Position numbers and translations under genes: made by a program
Shown: one piece after another, positions 31,912-34,263 of the stretch
Layout: the number at the start of each line of letters is the position of its first letter
How positions within the stretch are numbered: position 1 is the stretch's first letter
From: UBA3537 sp049889395
GTDB lineage: Bacteria > Bacteroidota > Bacteroidia > Flavobacteriales > Flavobacteriaceae
Direction of reading: 5' to 3'
Assembly (NCBI GenBank): GCA_049889395.1
Contig: JBMHDM010000009.1
Span: forward strand, 1-34,263
DNA: 34,263 bases
The notes under the pieces: model-generated
The model's input: only the letters and a program-made list of their open reading frames with translations
Database searches by the model: none
What the model was told of the DNA's origin: nothing

Positions 31912-33300
31912 GTCTTGATTGAGTTCAGTAAAATATTTATAAAACAGAGGGATAGTTTCTATACCCTTAAGGTAATTGAAAACGCCATAGTGCTCATTTG
32001 GAGAATGGATAGCATCGCTATTCAATCCAAACCCCATCAGTATAGTTTTACTTTTTAAAATATTCTCAAAAAGGGCCACTATAGGAATACTGCCTCCACC
32101 ACGTTGCGGAATGGGATTTTTTCCAAAAGTATCAAAATAAGCCTTTGAAGCTGCCTGATAACCGACATTATCAATAGGGGTAACATAACCTTGGCCGCCA
32201 TGATGTGGAGTCACTTCTACCCGAACCCCCTTAGGTGCCAATTGCTCGAAATGTGTTTTGAATAATTTAGTGATTTCGTTGTGGTCTTGATTGGGAACTA
32301 ATCGCATCGATATTTTCGCATAGGCTTTACTTGCAATAACTGTTTTGGCACCCTCACCTGTGTAGCCCCCCCAAATACCATTGACATCTAAGGTTGGCCG
32401 AATAGAATTGCGTTCATTCGTTGTGTATCCTTTTTCGCCATAAACGTCTTCTATTTCTAAAGACTTCTTATAGTCCAATAAAGAAAAAGGAGCTTGTGCC
32501 ATCGCATCTCTTTCGTCAGCGGATAGTTCCTCTACCTTGTCATAAAACCCTGGAATGGTAATGCGATTATCATCATCATGTAGAGAGGCAATCATTTTGG
32601 TTAAAATATTGATTGGGTTGGCTACGGCACCACCATATATACCAGAGTGTAAATCTCTATTGGGACCAGTAATTTCAACTTCTACATAGCTTAATCCTCT
32701 TAATCCAGTAGTTATCGATGGGGTGTCTTTGGCAATCATTCCCGTATCTGATATGAGTATCACATCATTTTGAAGTTTCTCTGCATTTTCTTTAACAAAG
32801 GTGGATAAATTTTCACTGCCAACTTCTTCTTCTCCTTCAATCATAAACTTTACATTACACGGCAATTGATTTGTCGAGGTCATAAACTCCAATGCTTTGA
32901 CATGCATAAACATCTGCCCTTTGTCATCACATGCTCCGCGGGCAAAAATAGCGCCTTCAGGATGTATAGTTGTAATTTTGATGACGGGTTCAAAAGGGGG
33001 GGTGTCCCATAATTCAAGCGGGTCTGCAGGTTGTACATCATAATGGCCATAAACCAGAACTGTTGGTAACTTGTGATTTATTATTTTCTCACCATAGACA
33101 ATGGGGAAACCATCTGTTTGACAAATTTCTACAGCATCACACCCAGCTTTATTTAAACTTTGTGCAACAAATTTGGCCGTTTCAATGACTTCTTCTTTGT
33201 AGGTTGAGTCTGCACTGACAGACGGTAATCTTAGGAGTGAAAATAATTCTTCAATAAAACGATTTTTGTTGGCTTCTATGTAGGATTTTAGGTTTTTCAC
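31900..33300 (-). CDS. M20 family metallodipeptidase
   Basis: A zinc-dependent dipeptidase or carboxypeptidase-like enzyme of family M20, 466 residues and without a signal peptide, so cytoplasmic. The zinc ligands appear as VYGHYDVQP (H86), GACDDKG (D125), EGEEEVGS (catalytic and ligand glutamates 156-159), ISDTG and the C-terminal DAIHSPNEHYG. The lid domain with GPNRDLHSGIYGG lies in the middle. It resembles the CNDP/carnosinase-like dipeptidases of flavobacteria. It is transcribed away from the tRNA-Leu gene and overlaps the convergent MmcQ/YjbR gene. Confidence 0.95.
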   Translation of the reverse strand: MKNLKSYIEANKNRFIEELFSLLRLPSVSADSTYKEEVIETAKFVAQSLNKAGCDAVEICQTDGFPIVYGEKIINHKLPTVLVYGHYDVQPADPLELWDTPPFEPVIKITTIHPEGAIFARGACDDKGQMFMHVKALEFMTSTNQLPCNVKFMIEGEEEVGSENLSTFVKENAEKLQNDVILISDTGMIAKDTPSITTGLRGLSYVEVEITGPNRDLHSGIYGGAVANPINILTKMIASLHDDDNRITIPGFYDKVEELSADERDAMAQAPFSLLDYKKSLEIEDVYGEKGYTTNERNSIRPTLDVNGIWGGYTGEGAKTVIASKAYAKISMRLVPNQDHNEITKLFKTHFEQLAPKGVRVEVTPHHGGQGYVTPIDNVGYQAASKAYFDTFGKNPIPQRGGGSIPIVALFENILKSKTILMGFGLNSDAIHSPNEHYGVFNYLKGIETIPLFYKYFTELNQDSKS

Positions 33301-33358
33301 GGCTTTTTTATTTTATACAAAATTACGAAACGAATCTAAATTATTTTTCATTGTAAAG

Positions 33359-33388
33359 TTTGAATTTATAAACTATTGTTTATATTTG
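33359..33388 (+). promoter_or_regulatory. Promoter of tRNA-Leu
   Basis: TTTG at 33359-33362, an 18-nt spacer and TATATTTG at 33381-33388: a near-consensus Bacteroidota promoter. Transcription would begin at about 33395, leaving a short 5' leader before the tRNA. Confidence 0.8.
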
Positions 33389-33411
33389 CTTCCCCCTATA
33401 AAATGGGATTT

Positions 33412-33493
33412 GCGGGCGTGGTGGAATTGGTAGACACGCTAGACTTAGGATCTAGTGCCGCGAGGTGTGAGAGTTCGAGTCTCTCCGCCCGCA
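33412..33493 (+). tRNA. tRNA-Leu (anticodon UAG)
   Basis: Acceptor arm GCGGGCG (33412-33418) pairs with CGCCCGC (33486-33492), with discriminator A at 33493. The D-arm has AATTGGTAGAC; the anticodon stem CTAGA/TCTAG encloses the loop CTTAGGA with anticodon TAG; the long variable arm (TGCCGCGAGGTG) marks a class II tRNA; the T-loop is GTTCGAGTC. CCA is not encoded and must be added after transcription. The gene stands alone with its own promoter and terminator. Confidence 0.97.
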
Positions 33494-33494
33494 C

Positions 33495-33529
33495 AAAAAA
33501 AAGCTTCTCACAATGAGAAGCTTTTTTTT
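33495..33529 (+). terminator. Bidirectional terminator between tRNA-Leu and the T9SS protein gene
   Basis: A perfect 16-bp stem (33495-33510 with 33514-33529) with a 3-nt CAA loop, core GCTTCTCA/TGAGAAGC, flanked by a run of A and a run of T. It ends both the tRNA transcript and the convergent minus-strand gene. Confidence 0.9.
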
Positions 33530-33531
33530 AT

Positions 33532-34263
33532 TTAGTTTTTAACTAGCTTTAAGTGTTCACTTCGGTTTTCGGGAGTCGTTATTTTAACCAGATAGATTCC
33601 CGAATTTAAAGTTGAGATATCTAAAGGTTGACCACTTAAATACCTTTTTATTTGTTTAAAAATCGATTTTCCACTCATGTCAAATATTTCAATGTACTTA
33701 AGATTACTATTAAATCGAATAGTTTGATTGGCAGGGTTAGGGAGTAAATTAATTGGTGTTGTAGATAGATGTTGTGTCCCTAACGATTCAGCTTGAGCAT
33801 TACCAAAAATTCTAAATTCTCCTGCAGGGATACTTATTGGCTGTGTTGTGTTAGTCACATTTATTGAGGTATTTCCAGACGGGTCCATCAAATCATACCA
33901 ATTCCCAGTGTATGGAAAATCAGGGGTGATATTTTGGGGTGTTAAATTGAAATTGGCTAGAATTACAACATTTTTCAGAGTTGTTGCAGCAAGGGCATCA
34001 TTCCAAATATAGATTCTAGGGGTAAGAGACCCGGAATTTATATTATAATTTCCTTCAAAAACAGCTTCATTAATTTTCAGTGCATTAAGTCTAGACCATG
34101 TATTGTAAATATTGGATCTGTTACTGTTCTCTGTCCAGTTATTTAACCACTGGGGTTGTGGTTTGGTGTCTAATTTACAACCATCATTATTATAGCTTCC
34201 GTCCGGACAAGTAAAAAGTGAGTTTTCCATTCCCAATTCTCCGAAATGCCAAATCATTTTTGG
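33532..34263 (-). CDS. GH13 alpha-amylase-like protein, C-terminal part, with T9SS sorting domain
   Basis: The C-terminal 243 residues of a larger secreted enzyme; the reading frame stays open to the right window edge. The first part (PKMIWHFGELGMENS, then KPQPQWLNNW and SRLNALKINEAVF) looks like the end of the catalytic barrel of a GH13 alpha-amylase-type glycosidase, followed by a beta-sandwich C domain (IYIWNDALAATTLKNVVILANF). The last 75 residues (LLPNPANQTIRF, YIEIFDMSGKSIF, LDISTLNSGIYLVKI, HLKLVKN) form a type A T9SS C-terminal sorting domain, so the enzyme is secreted through the outer membrane. Probable role: starch or glycogen-like polysaccharide degradation. Confidence 0.9.
   Translation of the reverse strand, partial: PKMIWHFGELGMENSLFTCPDGSYNNDGCKLDTKPQPQWLNNWTENSNRSNIYNTWSRLNALKINEAVFEGNYNINSGSLTPRIYIWNDALAATTLKNVVILANFNLTPQNITPDFPYTGNWYDLMDPSGNTSINVTNTTQPISIPAGEFRIFGNAQAESLGTQHLSTTPINLLPNPANQTIRFNSNLKYIEIFDMSGKSIFKQIKRYLSGQPLDISTLNSGIYLVKITTPENRSEHLKLVKN

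Noticed and set aside
33486..33529. The tRNA-Leu 3' end followed by an inverted repeat as a possible integration site
   Set aside because: The repeat is a normal terminator with A and T runs; no integrase, second tRNA fragment or foreign genes are nearby.
1..34263. CRISPR arrays, insertion sequences, defence islands or prophage genes
   Set aside because: No regularly spaced repeats, transposase, integrase or toxin-antitoxin motifs are seen on either strand; the gene content is ordinary core chromosome.

Overview
The window looks like a stretch of core chromosome from a marine-type member of the Flavobacteriaceae (Bacteroidota); the genus cannot be fixed from sequence alone. The evidence is AT-rich DNA, promoters of the Bacteroidota form (TTTG, about 19 nt, TANNTTTG), almost no Shine-Dalgarno sequences, a type IX secretion C-terminal domain, a SusC-like-free TonB receptor under a TPP riboswitch, and typical flavobacterial families (DUF3098, DUF3127, DUF4301, YugP-type peptidase, ATP-dependent PEP carboxykinase). 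No phage, transposon, CRISPR or defence genes are visible, and both ends cut through genes.

Layout. 1-2600: two minus-strand M16 peptidases, one with an intact zinc site and one without (the latter cut by the left edge). 2720-3660: promoter, rplU, rpmA and terminator. 3677-5566: GNAT acetyltransferase and ahcY, minus strand. 5673-9008: an overlapping plus-strand chain of Sfp-type phosphopantetheinyl transferase, PnuC-family vitamin transporter, NadR-type kinase and DUF4301 protein. 9026-11382: promoter, TPP riboswitch, TonB-dependent receptor, terminator. 11381-14026: Rieske-like lipoprotein, greA, HIT protein and an orphan histidine kinase. 14145-17058: flavin reductase-like protein, DUF3127 protein and two tandem class I-like PPK2 kinases. 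17034-20558: minus-strand envelope/RNA operon ftsX, small lipoprotein, DUF3098, uppP, truB, tag. 20636-24474: leuS, SemiSWEET, YugP-type peptidase. 24471-26359: saccharopine dehydrogenase-like enzyme and an Lrp/AsnC regulator. 26407-31911: DUF423, pckA, a TonB-C-like lipoprotein, ruvC, hemW, cyclase-family hydrolase, MmcQ/YjbR. 31900-33300: M20 dipeptidase. 33359-33529: tRNA-Leu(UAG) with its own promoter and terminator. 33532-34263: C-terminal part of a secreted GH13 enzyme with a T9SS tail.

How genes may work together. The PnuC transporter and the kinase next to it form an uptake-and-trap pair for a vitamin precursor (nicotinamide riboside by family, thiamine as the alternative given the adjacent TPP riboswitch and TonB receptor). 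The DUF4301 protein overlaps the kinase gene and carries motifs in the order seen in UDP-sugar pyrophosphorylases, so it may be an uncharacterised nucleotidyltransferase in the same salvage route; this is the most interesting lead here. Saccharopine dehydrogenase and the Lrp regulator probably form a lysine/amino-acid module, with a perfect 15-bp inverted repeat just upstream of the regulator. No gap longer than about 215 bp lacks a gene. Several convergent gene pairs overlap at their 3' ends with no room for a terminator.
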